64,000 nt of DNA from Jiella endophytica (GTDB taxonomy: Bacteria > Pseudomonadota > Alphaproteobacteria > Rhizobiales > Rhizobiaceae). Of this stretch, positions 37,263 through 48,288 are shown one piece after another. The first letter of the stretch is position 1. Every line of letters begins with the position of its first letter. Where the stretch lies: NCBI RefSeq assembly GCF_004519335.1, contig NZ_SOZD01000001.1, positions 124,001 to 188,000 of the forward strand, in the 5' to 3' direction. Below the pieces are notes generated by a model that saw nothing but the letters and a program-made list of their open reading frames with translations, did not search any database and was not told the origin of the DNA. The position numbers and the translations under genes were made by a program.

Positions 37263-38672
37263 TCAGACCGAGTAGTACATGTCGAACTCGATCGGATGCG
37301 GCGTCATTTCGTAGCGCAGCACCTCGGCCATCTTCAGGTCGATGAAGGCGTCGATCTGGTCGTCGTCGAAGACGCCGCCGGCCTTCAGGAAGTCGCGGTC
37401 GGCGTCGAGGCTCTCCATGGCTTCGCGCAGCGAGCGGCAGACGGTCGGGATCTCCTTCAGCTCCTCGGCCGGCAGGTCGTAGAGATCCTTGTCCATGGCG
37501 GCGCCCGGATGGATCTTGTTCTTGATGCCGTCGAGGCCGGCCATCAGCATGGCGGCGAAGGCGAGATAGGGGTTTGCCGTCGGATCGGGGAAGCGGACCT
37601 CGACGCGCTTCGACTTCGGCGACTGGCCGAAGGGGATGCGGCAGGAGGCCGAGCGGTTGCGGGCTGAATAGGCGAGCAGCACCGGAGCCTCGAAGCCCGG
37701 GACCAGGCGCTTGTAGGAGTTGGTCGAGGGATTGGTGAAGGCGTTGATCGCCTTGGCGTGCTTGATGATGCCGCCGATGTAGAACAGCGCGCTCTCCGAC
37801 AGTCCGGCATATTCGTTGCCCGCGAAAGCAGGCTTGTCGCCCTTCCAGATCGACTGGTGGACGTGCATGCCCGAGCCGTTGTCACCATAGACCGGCTTCG
37901 GCATGAAGGTTGCCGTCTTACCGTAGGCGTTCGCCACCTGATGGATCACGTATTTGTAGATCTGCATCTTGTCGGCGTTGCGGGTGAGGGTGTCGAACTT
38001 GATGCCGAGCTCGTGCTGGGCGGCCGCCACCTCGTGGTGATGCTTCTCGACCGAGACGCCCATCTCGGCCATTACCGTCAGCATCTCCGAGCGCATGTCC
38101 TGGCAGCTGTCGACCGGCGGGACGGGGAAGTAGCCGCCCTTGGTGCGCGGCCGGTGGCCGAGATTGCCGGTCTCGTATTCGGTGTCGTCGTTGGACGGCA
38201 GCTCGGTCGAATCGAGCTTGAAACCGGTGTTGTACGGGTCGGCCTTGTAGCGAACGTCGTCGAAGACGAAGAACTCGGCCTCGGGGCCGAAATAGCAGCT
38301 GTCGCCGATGCCCGACTGGGAAAGATAGGCCTCGGCCTTGCGGGCGGTCGAGCGCGGGTCGCGGTTGTAGCCTTCGCCGGAGATCGGATCGAGGATGTCG
38401 CAGGTCACCGCCATCGTCGCCTGGGCGAAGAACGGATCCATATAGGCGGTCTCGGGATCCGGCATCAGCACCATGTCGGACTCGTTGATGGCCTTCCAGC
38501 CCTGGATCGACGAACCGTCGAACATCGAGCCTTCCGAGAACATGTCTTCATCGACGATGGAGGCATCCATCGTCACATGCTGCATCTTGCCCTTTGGATC
38601 GGTGAAGCGCAGGTCGACGAACTTGATGTCGTTGTCCTTGATCTGCTTCAGAATCTCGTTGGCACTCGTCAT
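37263..38672 (-). CDS. glnA: Glutamine synthetase type I
   Basis: 469 residues; ATP-dependent ammonia assimilation. [63 protein letters not shown] and [17 protein letters not shown] are the GS signature blocks. The adenylylation tyrosine is in [10 protein letters not shown] near residue 398, so activity should be tuned by GlnE. It follows glnB with a 155-bp gap, the usual glnB-glnA pair. GGGAAGGAC lies before the start. Confidence 0.97.
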   Translation of the reverse strand: MTSANEILKQIKDNDIKFVDLRFTDPKGKMQHVTMDASIVDEDMFSEGSMFDGSSIQGWKAINESDMVLMPDPETAYMDPFFAQATMAVTCDILDPISGEGYNRDPRSTARKAEAYLSQSGIGDSCYFGPEAEFFVFDDVRYKADPYNTGFKLDSTELPSNDDTEYETGNLGHRPRTKGGYFPVPPVDSCQDMRSEMLTVMAEMGVSVEKHHHEVAAAQHELGIKFDTLTRNADKMQIYKYVIHQVANAYGKTATFMPKPVYGDNGSGMHVHQSIWKGDKPAFAGNEYAGLSESALFYIGGIIKHAKAINAFTNPSTNSYKRLVPGFEAPVLLAYSARNRSASCRIPFGQSPKSKRVEVRFPDPTANPYLAFAAMLMAGLDGIKNKIHPGAAMDKDLYDLPAEELKEIPTVCRSLREAMESLDADRDFLKAGGVFDDDQIDAFIDLKMAEVLRYEMTPHPIEFDMYYSV

Positions 38673-38827
38673 GGCCGTCCTTCCCGTTGCGTGTGTTTTG
38701 TCCGATCGTGTGCCGGATCGGCGCTTGGCTACCTGAAATCGGCGCGCCGATCCATCCTCGGTTCAGCCGGCTGCGGACGGCATTCTGCGATGTCCTTGAT
38801 CCACAGGGCTTGATGGGCAGAAATCCG

Positions 38828-40972
<2,145 letters not shown>

Positions 40973-40974
40973 CC

Positions 40975-41952
40975 TCAGCGGGCGAGCGGCGTCTCGGCCC
41001 TCAGCCGCACGAGGCCGAGCACCGTGTCGATCGTCGGGGTCGCAATGCCGGTCAGCCGGCCGAGCTCCTGCACCGAGGCGACGAGCGCGTCGATCTCCAT
41101 CGGCCGGCCGAGTTCGAGATCCTGCAGCATCGACGTCTTGTGCTCGCCGATCTCGGCGGCGCCTGCGATGCGCTTGTCGACGTCGATCGGGAAGCGGATG
41201 CCGAGGGCCTCGGCGATCGCTTCGGCCTCCTCCATCATCTCCCGGGCGACGGCGCGGGTGCCGTCATGGCCGCAGATCGCCGCCAGCGTCGCGCCGGTCA
41301 GCGCCGAGATCGGGTTGAAGGAGACGTTGCCCCAGAGCTTCACCCAGATCTCCGAGCGGATATGCGGCCGCACCGGCGCGCGGAAGCCGCCGGCGACCAG
41401 GAGCCGCGACAGCGCCTGCGAGCGTTCGGTCTTCTCGCCGGAAGGCTCGCCGAGCGGCAGCCGCTCGCCCTCGGTGTGACGGATCACGCCGGGCGCCTCG
41501 ATGTCGGCGGCCGGATGGACGACGCAGCCGATGGCGCGCTCGGGGCCGATCGTGTCCCAGATCGCGCCGCCGGGATCGACGGCTTCGATGCGCCGGCCCT
41601 CATGCTCGCCGCCGCTCTTGTAGAAATACCACCAGGGCAGGCCGTTCTGGGCGGTGACGACCGCGGTCTCCTCGCCGAGCAGCGGCTTGAGCCCCGGCAG
41701 GATCGCCGGCACCGAGTGGGCCTTCAGCGCGATCAGTACGTAGTCCTGCGGGCCGAGCGTCGCCGGGTCGTCGGTGGCGCGGACCTTGACGGTGAATTCG
41801 CCCTCCGCGGTGCGCAGGGTCAGGCCCTTCTCCTGCATGGCCGCAAGATGCGGCCCGCGGGCGACGAGGCTGACCTCGGCATCGGTGCGTTCGGCAAGCC
41901 GCGCCCCGATCAGTCCACCGATCGCGCCGGCGCCATAGATGCAGATCTTCAT
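40975..41952 (-). CDS. panE: 2-dehydropantoate 2-reductase family protein
   Basis: 325 residues. KICIYGAGAIGGLIGARLAE is the NADPH Rossmann motif; the ApbA/PanE C-terminal domain follows (VKLWGNVSFNPISALTGATLAAIC, KTSMLQDLELGRPMEIDALVASVQELGRLTGI with the catalytic Lys and substrate contacts). The family reduces ketopantoate to pantoate, but many paralogues reduce other 2-oxo acids. It overlaps the upstream acyl-CoA synthetase gene by 4 bp (ATGA), which suggests a dedicated role in that operon rather than certain pantothenate synthesis. Confidence 0.85.
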   Translation of the reverse strand: MKICIYGAGAIGGLIGARLAERTDAEVSLVARGPHLAAMQEKGLTLRTAEGEFTVKVRATDDPATLGPQDYVLIALKAHSVPAILPGLKPLLGEETAVVTAQNGLPWWYFYKSGGEHEGRRIEAVDPGGAIWDTIGPERAIGCVVHPAADIEAPGVIRHTEGERLPLGEPSGEKTERSQALSRLLVAGGFRAPVRPHIRSEIWVKLWGNVSFNPISALTGATLAAICGHDGTRAVAREMMEEAEAIAEALGIRFPIDVDKRIAGAAEIGEHKTSMLQDLELGRPMEIDALVASVQELGRLTGIATPTIDTVLGLVRLRAETPLAR

Positions 41953-43481
41953 GCTCCCCCCTCCTTGCCGAGGCCCAGCTTCTCGGCGAGGCCGATCCGC
42001 TGCAGCTTGCCGGTCGCGCCCTTCGGGATCTCGTCGAGAAAGACGAGACGCCGCGGCACCTTGAAATCGGCGAGATGCTCCGCCGCGAAATCGCGGAGCT
42101 CCCGCTCGTTCGCCTGCATGCCGTCGCGAAGCACGACCGCCGCGGCGACGTCCTCGCCGAGCTTGTCGTGGGGCATGGCGAAACAGACCACCTGCTGCAC
42201 GGCCGGATGGTCCATCAGCACCTCGTCGACCTCGCGGGGCGAGATCTTCTCGCCGCCACGATTGATGATCTCCTTCAGCCGACCGGTCAGGAACAGGAAA
42301 CCGTCCTCGTCGAGCCGGCCCTGGTCGCCGGTATGGAACCAGCCATGGGCGAAGGCCTCGGCGGTGGCCGCCTCGTTGTTCTCGTAGCCGGCGGTGACAT
42401 TGGGGCCGCGGATGCAGACCTCGCCGATGGCGCCGGTCGGCAGGATCTCGCCGTCATCGGAAAGGATCGCCACCTCGGGGCCGGCGGAAGGGCCGACGCT
42501 GCCGGCCTTGCGGGCTCCGGGGGGCAGAAGGTTGCAGGTCATCTGGTGCGCCGCCTCGGTCATGCCGTAGGCCTCGATCACCGGGCAGTCGAAGGTCTCC
42601 TCCAGCTGGGTCATCACCTGCGGCGGCAGCGACGAGGAGGAGGAGCGGATGAAGCGCAGCTTCGCCCGCGCGACGCTGTCCTTGTTGCGCGGCGCCCTGG
42701 CGAGGATCGCCTGATGCATCGTCGGCACCGCCGTGTACCAGCTGGGGGCGGCGTCATCCATCCAGTGATAGACCTTCAGGCCGTTGAAGCCCGGGGTGCA
42801 GATGACCGAGGCGCCGGCCGAAAGCGAAGACAGCACCGCCGCGATCAGCCCGTGGATGTGGAAAAGCGGCATGATGTTGAGGCAGCGGTCTTCGGGCGTC
42901 AGCTCCAGCGAGGTGCGGATGTGACGCGCCGAGGCCTTGAGATTGCCGAGGGTGAGGGGCACGATCTTCGGCCGTGAGGTGGTGCCGGATGTGTGGAGGA
43001 CGAGCGCTTCCTCATTTTCCGCGGAAAGTCCCGGCCGCGCTGCCGTCCCGCGCGCCTCGCCGCTCAGCGAAAAGGCACCGGCGGGGGCGACGGCATCGAC
43101 GGAAAGCCGCAGCACCGGGATGCCGAGCTTCGCCGCGATACCCTCGGCCGCCTCGTGTCCGGCCTCATCGAGGACGATCGCCTTGGCCCTGAGGTCCGTC
43201 AGGTAGAATTCCATCTCCTCGGCCCGGTAGGCCGGGTTGAGCGGCGCCGCGACGGCGCCGGCGGCGATCGAGACGAAGGCCGCGGCCATTTCAGGGCCGT
43301 TGGGCAGCACGATCGCCACCCTGTCGCCCCGACCGATGCCGAAGCCGTTCAGCGCCGCGACGGTCTTGTCGACGAGGGCGGAAAGATCCCGATAGGTGAG
43401 GGCGGGCCGATCCGGTGCTCCGATCGCCGGATTGTCCGGTCGTCCCGCGCCAAGCAAATCGAGCATCAATCTTTCCCTCAT
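41949..43481 (-). CDS. AMP-dependent acyl-CoA synthetase (oxalyl-CoA synthetase/AAE3-like)
   Basis: 510 residues of the ANL superfamily. P-loop ALVLHTSGTTSRPKIVPLT, A5 motif IEAYGMTEAAHQMTCN, A7 HGWFHTGDQG, A8 hinge GRLKEIINRGGEKISPREVDE, and A10 catalytic Lys in IPKGATGKLQR. The HTSGTTSRPK form of the P-loop and length resemble the AAE3/Pcs60 oxalate-CoA ligase branch, so oxalate or another small dicarboxylate is a reasonable guess, not shown. No formyl- or oxalyl-CoA decarboxylase gene is adjacent. First gene of a two-gene unit with the PanE-like gene. Confidence 0.85.
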   Translation of the reverse strand: MRERLMLDLLGAGRPDNPAIGAPDRPALTYRDLSALVDKTVAALNGFGIGRGDRVAIVLPNGPEMAAAFVSIAAGAVAAPLNPAYRAEEMEFYLTDLRAKAIVLDEAGHEAAEGIAAKLGIPVLRLSVDAVAPAGAFSLSGEARGTAARPGLSAENEEALVLHTSGTTSRPKIVPLTLGNLKASARHIRTSLELTPEDRCLNIMPLFHIHGLIAAVLSSLSAGASVICTPGFNGLKVYHWMDDAAPSWYTAVPTMHQAILARAPRNKDSVARAKLRFIRSSSSSLPPQVMTQLEETFDCPVIEAYGMTEAAHQMTCNLLPPGARKAGSVGPSAGPEVAILSDDGEILPTGAIGEVCIRGPNVTAGYENNEAATAEAFAHGWFHTGDQGRLDEDGFLFLTGRLKEIINRGGEKISPREVDEVLMDHPAVQQVVCFAMPHDKLGEDVAAAVVLRDGMQANERELRDFAAEHLADFKVPRRLVFLDEIPKGATGKLQRIGLAEKLGLGKEGGA

Positions 43482-43615
43482 CGTCGGCCAGGCGCCCGCC
43501 GCGGACCCACGCGCATGAAAATAGGCGGGAGCCGACGGTCCGCTACGTCAATCCAGTCGGTCCTTGCGCTCTTATCGCGAGGCCCGGGCGTTGTCGATGT
43601 CATGCCGGATAGGAC

Positions 43616-43645
43616 AAACCCGCCGATGGTGGCCACCGGCGGGTT
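43616..43645 (-). terminator. Hairpin downstream of the Mo-hydroxylase operon
   Basis: On the minus strand AACCCGCCG ... CGGCGGGTTTG: a 9-bp stem with a GC-rich loop (GTGGCCACCAT), about 90 bp after the Mo-subunit stop and before the acyl-CoA synthetase promoter. The T run is short, so efficiency is uncertain. Confidence 0.5.
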
Positions 43646-43654
43646 CGAACGTCT

Positions 43655-43742
43655 GCGATCGGGTCGCCCCGGATGAGCGATCGGGTCACCGAGGATGACC
43701 GATCGGGTCGCCGGCGAGGAGCGATCGGGTCGATCAGGCGGC
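43655..43742. repeat. 22-bp tandem repeat, three to four copies
   Basis: Units at 43655-43676, 43677-43698, 43699-43720 and a partial fourth from 43721, each with the core CGATCGGGTC(G/A)CC and a GGATGA/GAGGA end. The last copy runs into the 3' end of the Mo-subunit gene (stop at 43734-43736). Likely replication slippage; a protein-binding role cannot be excluded. Confidence 0.7.
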
Positions 43743-46001
43743 CTGCGGCCGCGTCAGCATGTCGGCGATCCCGATCGGAAAGCGGCGGGCGCGAATTCCG
43801 GTGGCGTGCCAGACGGCATTGGCGATGGCCCCGACGGTGCCGGTGATGCCGATCTCGCCGACACCCTTGATGCCGAGCGGATTGACGTATGGATCGTCCT
43901 CGGGGACGAGGATCACGTCCATCTCCGGCACGTCGGCATTCACCGGCACATGGTACTCGGCGATGTTGGCATTCATGATCCGCCCCGACCGCCGGTCGTG
44001 GACCGCCTGTTCCTCGAGGGCGAAGCCGAGGCCCCAGATCATCCCGCCATAGAGCTGGCTCGATGCCAGCCTCGGGTTGATGATGCGGCCAGCCGCGAAG
44101 GCGCCGACCAGCCGGCTGACCTTGATCTGGCCGAGATCGGGATCGACCTTCACCTCGGCGAACACCGCGCCGTGGGAGAACATCGCCCGTTCCTCGGCGC
44201 TCGCCGGATCGCGGGCGCCCTGGCCGGCGCCGCCGATCTCCGAGAGGCCGGCTCGCGCGAGGATCTCGGCATAGCTTTCCGACCGTTCCGGATCGTCGGC
44301 GCGGTAGAGCCTGCCGTCGCGCGCCTCGACACCGACATTGCCGGCGCCGAAGAGCGGCGAGCGCTCGTCGCCCACCGCGAGTTCGGAGAGCTTGGCGATC
44401 GCATCGGTCCCGGCGGCGTGCAGCGCGCTGCCTGCCGTCGCGGTGTGGCCCGAGCCGCCGGCGATGCCACCGTCGGGCAGCCCCGAATGGCCGGAGTGGA
44501 ACTCGACCATCGAGATGGCGAGGCCGAGGCCGTCCGCCGCGATCTGGTGCAGCGCCGTCCAGGCACCCTGGCCCATGTCGGCGCCGGCGGTCTCGACCAG
44601 CGCGGTGCCGTCGGCCCGCAGGGTGGCTTTCGCCTCGGCCTGGAACATCGGCGCATGAAACAGCGCCGTCCCCATGCCCCAGCCGACGAGACGCCCGGTC
44701 TCGTCGCGCATCTGCCCCGGCGCGAGCGGCCTGCCGGCCCAGCCGAAGCGCTTGGCACCGTCGGCGTAGCATTCGCGCAGCGCCTTGGCGGAGAACCGCT
44801 TGCCGGAGGCCGGATCGGTCTCGGCATAGTTGCGCAGCCGGAACTCCAGCGGATCGAGCCCGGCGGCGAAGGCCGCCTCGTCCATCGCCGATTCGAGCAC
44901 CGCCGAGCCGGAGGCTTCGCCCGGCGCGCGCATCGGACCCGGCGTGCCGATGTCCCACCGCACCGCCTTGTGCCGCGCCAGCAGCGCCGGCGTCGCATAG
45001 GTGTTCAGCGAGGCGTTGGAGGCCGGCTCGAGGAACTCCTCGAAGCTCGACGTCGCCGACGTCGTCAGGTGATCGAGGGCGGTGAGCCGTCCCTCGTCGT
45101 CGATGCCGAGCCGCATCTCCTGCCGCGTCGCGCCGCGATGGCCGACCGGGCCGTACATCTGGTCCCGCCTGAGGGCGAGCTTGACCGGCCGCTGAAGCAT
45201 TCTGGCAGCGAGGATGGCGAGGACCTGGCCGCCGAAGATGATCGCCTTCGACCCGAAGCCGCCGCCGAGGAAGGGGCTGCGGATCGTGACGTTCTCGGCC
45301 GGGATGCCGAACCATGCGGCGAAGGCGCCGGTCGACATCACGAGCGCCTGGTTCGGCGTGTCGAGGGTGACGCGGTCGCCATCCCATTCGGCGACGATGG
45401 CATGGGGCTCCATCGCGTTGTGATACTGCCCCGGCGTCTCGTAGCGGACCTCGACCCGCCGGGTGGCGGCTGCAAGCCCCGCCTCGACGTCGCCCTTGCC
45501 GACCTTCGCAGGGGCGCCGACGCCGACGGCCTCGGGCTCGTAGGTGTCGACGGCGTCGAAGCCGTGCCGAGCCGGTTCCTCCTCGTAGCGCGGCGAGAGC
45601 AGCCGCGCTCCCTCGGTGGCCGCCTCCAGCGTCTCGGCGACGACGAGGGCGATCGGCTGGCCGGCATAGCGGACCGTGTCGTCCTGCAGCACCTCGGTGC
45701 GGAAGGAGAAACGCGTCGGCTTCTCGTCCGGATCCATCGCCAGCGGCGGCCGATTTTCCGGCGTGATCACCGCAACGACGCCGGGATGCGCCTTCGCAGC
45801 CTCAACGTCGAGGAAGGTCACCCGGCCGCGCGAGACGGTGGCGCCGGCGGTCACGGCGTGGAGCAGCCGGTCGGGATGGTTGTCGGCGGCGAAGGTGGCG
45901 GCGCCCGTCACCTTCAGGACGCCGTCGCGGCGGGTCAAAGGCTGGCCGCTGTTGGAGCCGAAGCGGTTGCGCCCGCCCGGCATGGGGATCGCATCAGACA
46001 T
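43734..46001 (-). CDS. Molybdenum hydroxylase, Mo-cofactor subunit (copy A; PaoC/XdhB-like)
   Basis: 755 residues of the xanthine oxidase family large subunit. MTRRDG-like LTRRDGVLKVTGAATFAADN starts the hammerhead domain. Moco-binding blocks include FLGGGFGSKA, GAPGEASGSAVLESAMDEAAF-type RAPGEASGSAVLESAM, GQGAWTALHQIAADGLG and GGSGHTATAGSALH. The catalytic glutamate is in IKGVGEIGITGTVGAIANAV near the C-terminus. AAAGGAG precedes the ATG at 46001. It follows copy B by 4 bp and is about the same length. Substrate (aldehyde, purine or aromatic heterocycle) unknown. Confidence 0.93.
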   Translation of the reverse strand: MSDAIPMPGGRNRFGSNSGQPLTRRDGVLKVTGAATFAADNHPDRLLHAVTAGATVSRGRVTFLDVEAAKAHPGVVAVITPENRPPLAMDPDEKPTRFSFRTEVLQDDTVRYAGQPIALVVAETLEAATEGARLLSPRYEEEPARHGFDAVDTYEPEAVGVGAPAKVGKGDVEAGLAAATRRVEVRYETPGQYHNAMEPHAIVAEWDGDRVTLDTPNQALVMSTGAFAAWFGIPAENVTIRSPFLGGGFGSKAIIFGGQVLAILAARMLQRPVKLALRRDQMYGPVGHRGATRQEMRLGIDDEGRLTALDHLTTSATSSFEEFLEPASNASLNTYATPALLARHKAVRWDIGTPGPMRAPGEASGSAVLESAMDEAAFAAGLDPLEFRLRNYAETDPASGKRFSAKALRECYADGAKRFGWAGRPLAPGQMRDETGRLVGWGMGTALFHAPMFQAEAKATLRADGTALVETAGADMGQGAWTALHQIAADGLGLAISMVEFHSGHSGLPDGGIAGGSGHTATAGSALHAAGTDAIAKLSELAVGDERSPLFGAGNVGVEARDGRLYRADDPERSESYAEILARAGLSEIGGAGQGARDPASAEERAMFSHGAVFAEVKVDPDLGQIKVSRLVGAFAAGRIINPRLASSQLYGGMIWGLGFALEEQAVHDRRSGRIMNANIAEYHVPVNADVPEMDVILVPEDDPYVNPLGIKGVGEIGITGTVGAIANAVWHATGIRARRFPIGIADMLTRPQAA

Positions 46002-46005
46002 GACG

Positions 46006-48288
46006 CTAGACTCCTTTGTCGGAGACGTCGGGCGTGCCGCCGAGAAGATCGGCGAGCCCGATCGGAAAGCGCCGGACGCGGACGCCCGTCGCGTGCCAGA
46101 TAGCATTGGCGATGGCGCCGACCGTGCCGGTGATGCCGATCTCGCCGACGCCCTTGACCCCGAGCGCGTTGACGTGGGGGTCGTCCTCATGGACGAGGAT
46201 TGCCTCGAGAGACGGGACGTCGGCATTCACCGGCACCCTGTATTCGGCGAGGTTGGCATTCATAATCCGGCCGGTGCGCTTGTCGTGCACCGCTTCCTCG
46301 TGGAGGGCGAAGGAGAGACCCCAGATCATCCCGCCGTAATACTGGCTCTCGACCATCCGCGGATTGATGACCCGGCCGGCGGCAAAGGCGCCGACGAGCC
46401 GCGTCACCCGGATCTGGCCGAGATTCGGATCGACCGCCACCTCGGCGAAGACCGCGCCATGGGCGTCCATGGCGTAGCGCTCCTGCGCGGCCGGGTCGGC
46501 GGCGCTCTGGCCGCGGCCCTCGATCTCGGCAAGGCCGGCCCGCTTCAGGATGGCGGCATAGGGCTCGCCGCGGCTCTCGTCGTCCTGGCGAACCAGCCGG
46601 CCGTTCCTGGCGACGACACCGACATTGCCGGCGCCATAGAGCGGCGACGCCTCGTCATTCACGGCGAGTTCGGTGAGCCTGGCGATGACGTCCTCGCCGG
46701 CGCCATGCAGCGCCGTGCCCGCCGTCGCCGTGTGGCCGGAGCCGCCGGCGATGCCGGCATTCGGCAGGTCGGACGAGCCGGAACGGAACTCGACCTCGTC
46801 CATCGACAGGCCCAGGCCGTCGGCGGCGATCTGGTGCAGCGCCGTCCAGGCACCCTGGCCCATGTCATGGGCGCCGATCTCCATCAGCCCGCTGCCATCG
46901 GCCCGGATCACCGCCCGGGCCTCGGCCTGGAACATGATCGCCGGGAAGGTGGCGGTGCCGACACCCCAGCCGAGGAGCCGGCCTTCGCCGTCGCGCATCG
47001 AGCGCGGGGCTTGGGGGCGCTTCGACCAGCCGAACCGCGCGGCGCCCCGCTCGTAGCATTCGCGCAAAGCTTTCGAGGAGAAGGGCTTGCCGGAGATCGG
47101 CTCGACCTCGGCATAGTTGAGGAGCCGGAAGTCCAGCGGGTCCATTCCCGCTGCAAAGGCCGCCTCGTCGATGGCGCTCTCAAGCGCCGCCGAGCCTGGC
47201 GCCTCGCCCGGCGCCCGCATGAACATCGGCGTGCCGATGTCGATGCGCGAACCGGCGTGGGTGGTGCGGATGGCGGGCGCCGCATAGAGCGAATGGGTGA
47301 CATTGGAGGCCGGCTCGAGAAAGTCGTCGAAGCGGCTCGTCGAGGTGAGCGTGTGATGCTCGATGGCGGCAAGCCGGCCGTCCTCGCCCATGCCGAGCTT
47401 CACCGTCTGCCGCGTCTGACCACGATGACCGACCGGGCCGTACATCTGCTGGCGGGTGAGGACGAGCTTGACCGGCGCGCCGACGAGCTTCGCCGCAAGG
47501 ATGCCGAGCACCTGCGGTCCCGCCGCGAGGCCCTTGGAGCCGAAGCCACCGCCGAGGAACGGGCTGCGGATGTGGATCTTCTCGGGCGAGATGCCGAAGA
47601 GCTCCGCCGTGCGGCCGACCGCCATGGCAAGACCTTGGGTCGGCATGTCGATCGACAGGCTGTCGCCTTCCCATCGCACGACGATGGAATGCGGTTCCAT
47701 GGCGTTGTGATATTGCGGCGGGGTGTCGTAGGTCGCCTCGATGTGCTTCGCCGCGCTGGCGAAAGCCGCGTCGAAGTCGCCGCTTGCGGCGCGGCCCGGC
47801 GCACCGGGCCCGACGATCTCGGCAACGAAGCTCTCGCCTTCGAGATCGACGCGCGCCGCCTCGGTTTCGTAGCTCGGCCGCAAGAGCGCCGCGCCCTCGA
47901 CGGCGGCCTCGAGCGTCTTTGCGACGACCACCGCGATCGGCTGCCCGGCATAGCGCACGCCGTCGTTCTGCAGGGCATCGAGCCGGAAGGCGAAGGGATT
48001 GGTCTTCTCGTCCGGGTCGGTGGCGAGAGGCGGCCGGTTCTCCGGCGTCATCACCTCGACGACGCCGGGATGCGCCCGCGCAGCCTCGACGTCGAGGCGG
48101 GTGACCTTGCCGCGGGCGATCGTCGCCGTGGCGAGCACCGCATGCATGAGGCCCTCGGGGTTGTTGTCGGCCGCATAGGTGGCGCTGCCGGTGACTTTCA
48201 GGATCCCGTCGCGCCGGGTCATCGGCTGGCCGATGTTCGATCCCTGGCGCTGCCGCGATCCCGTCGGGAGCGAGGCGATATCAGACAT
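46006..48288 (-). CDS. Molybdenum hydroxylase, Mo-cofactor subunit (copy B; PaoC/XdhB-like)
   Basis: 760 residues, paralogous to copy A along its whole length (start MTRRDGILKVTGSATYAADN; FLGGGFGSKG; MRAPGEAPGSAALESAIDEAAF; GQGAWTALHQIAADGLGLSM; GGSGHTATAGTALH; IKGVGEIGITGTVGAIANAI). The catalytic Glu is present, so both copies appear functional. Its start overlaps the end of the FAD-subunit gene by 8 bp. GGAAGG lies before the ATG at 48288. The pair arose by tandem duplication. Confidence 0.93.
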   Translation of the reverse strand: MSDIASLPTGSRQRQGSNIGQPMTRRDGILKVTGSATYAADNNPEGLMHAVLATATIARGKVTRLDVEAARAHPGVVEVMTPENRPPLATDPDEKTNPFAFRLDALQNDGVRYAGQPIAVVVAKTLEAAVEGAALLRPSYETEAARVDLEGESFVAEIVGPGAPGRAASGDFDAAFASAAKHIEATYDTPPQYHNAMEPHSIVVRWEGDSLSIDMPTQGLAMAVGRTAELFGISPEKIHIRSPFLGGGFGSKGLAAGPQVLGILAAKLVGAPVKLVLTRQQMYGPVGHRGQTRQTVKLGMGEDGRLAAIEHHTLTSTSRFDDFLEPASNVTHSLYAAPAIRTTHAGSRIDIGTPMFMRAPGEAPGSAALESAIDEAAFAAGMDPLDFRLLNYAEVEPISGKPFSSKALRECYERGAARFGWSKRPQAPRSMRDGEGRLLGWGVGTATFPAIMFQAEARAVIRADGSGLMEIGAHDMGQGAWTALHQIAADGLGLSMDEVEFRSGSSDLPNAGIAGGSGHTATAGTALHGAGEDVIARLTELAVNDEASPLYGAGNVGVVARNGRLVRQDDESRGEPYAAILKRAGLAEIEGRGQSAADPAAQERYAMDAHGAVFAEVAVDPNLGQIRVTRLVGAFAAGRVINPRMVESQYYGGMIWGLSFALHEEAVHDKRTGRIMNANLAEYRVPVNADVPSLEAILVHEDDPHVNALGVKGVGEIGITGTVGAIANAIWHATGVRVRRFPIGLADLLGGTPDVSDKGV

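Noticed and set aside
34726-37275. An 849-codon plus-strand open frame antisense to parE
   Set aside because: The minus strand encodes a full ParE with all ATPase and TOPRIM motifs; the antisense product is rich in Asp, Arg and Gly without any domain.
38673-38760. Sigma-54 promoter directly upstream of glnA
   Set aside because: The best candidate on the minus strand (CGGCAC-N5-CGGAC) lacks the -12 GC and the first T of the -24 element; glnA may be read from the glnB promoter.
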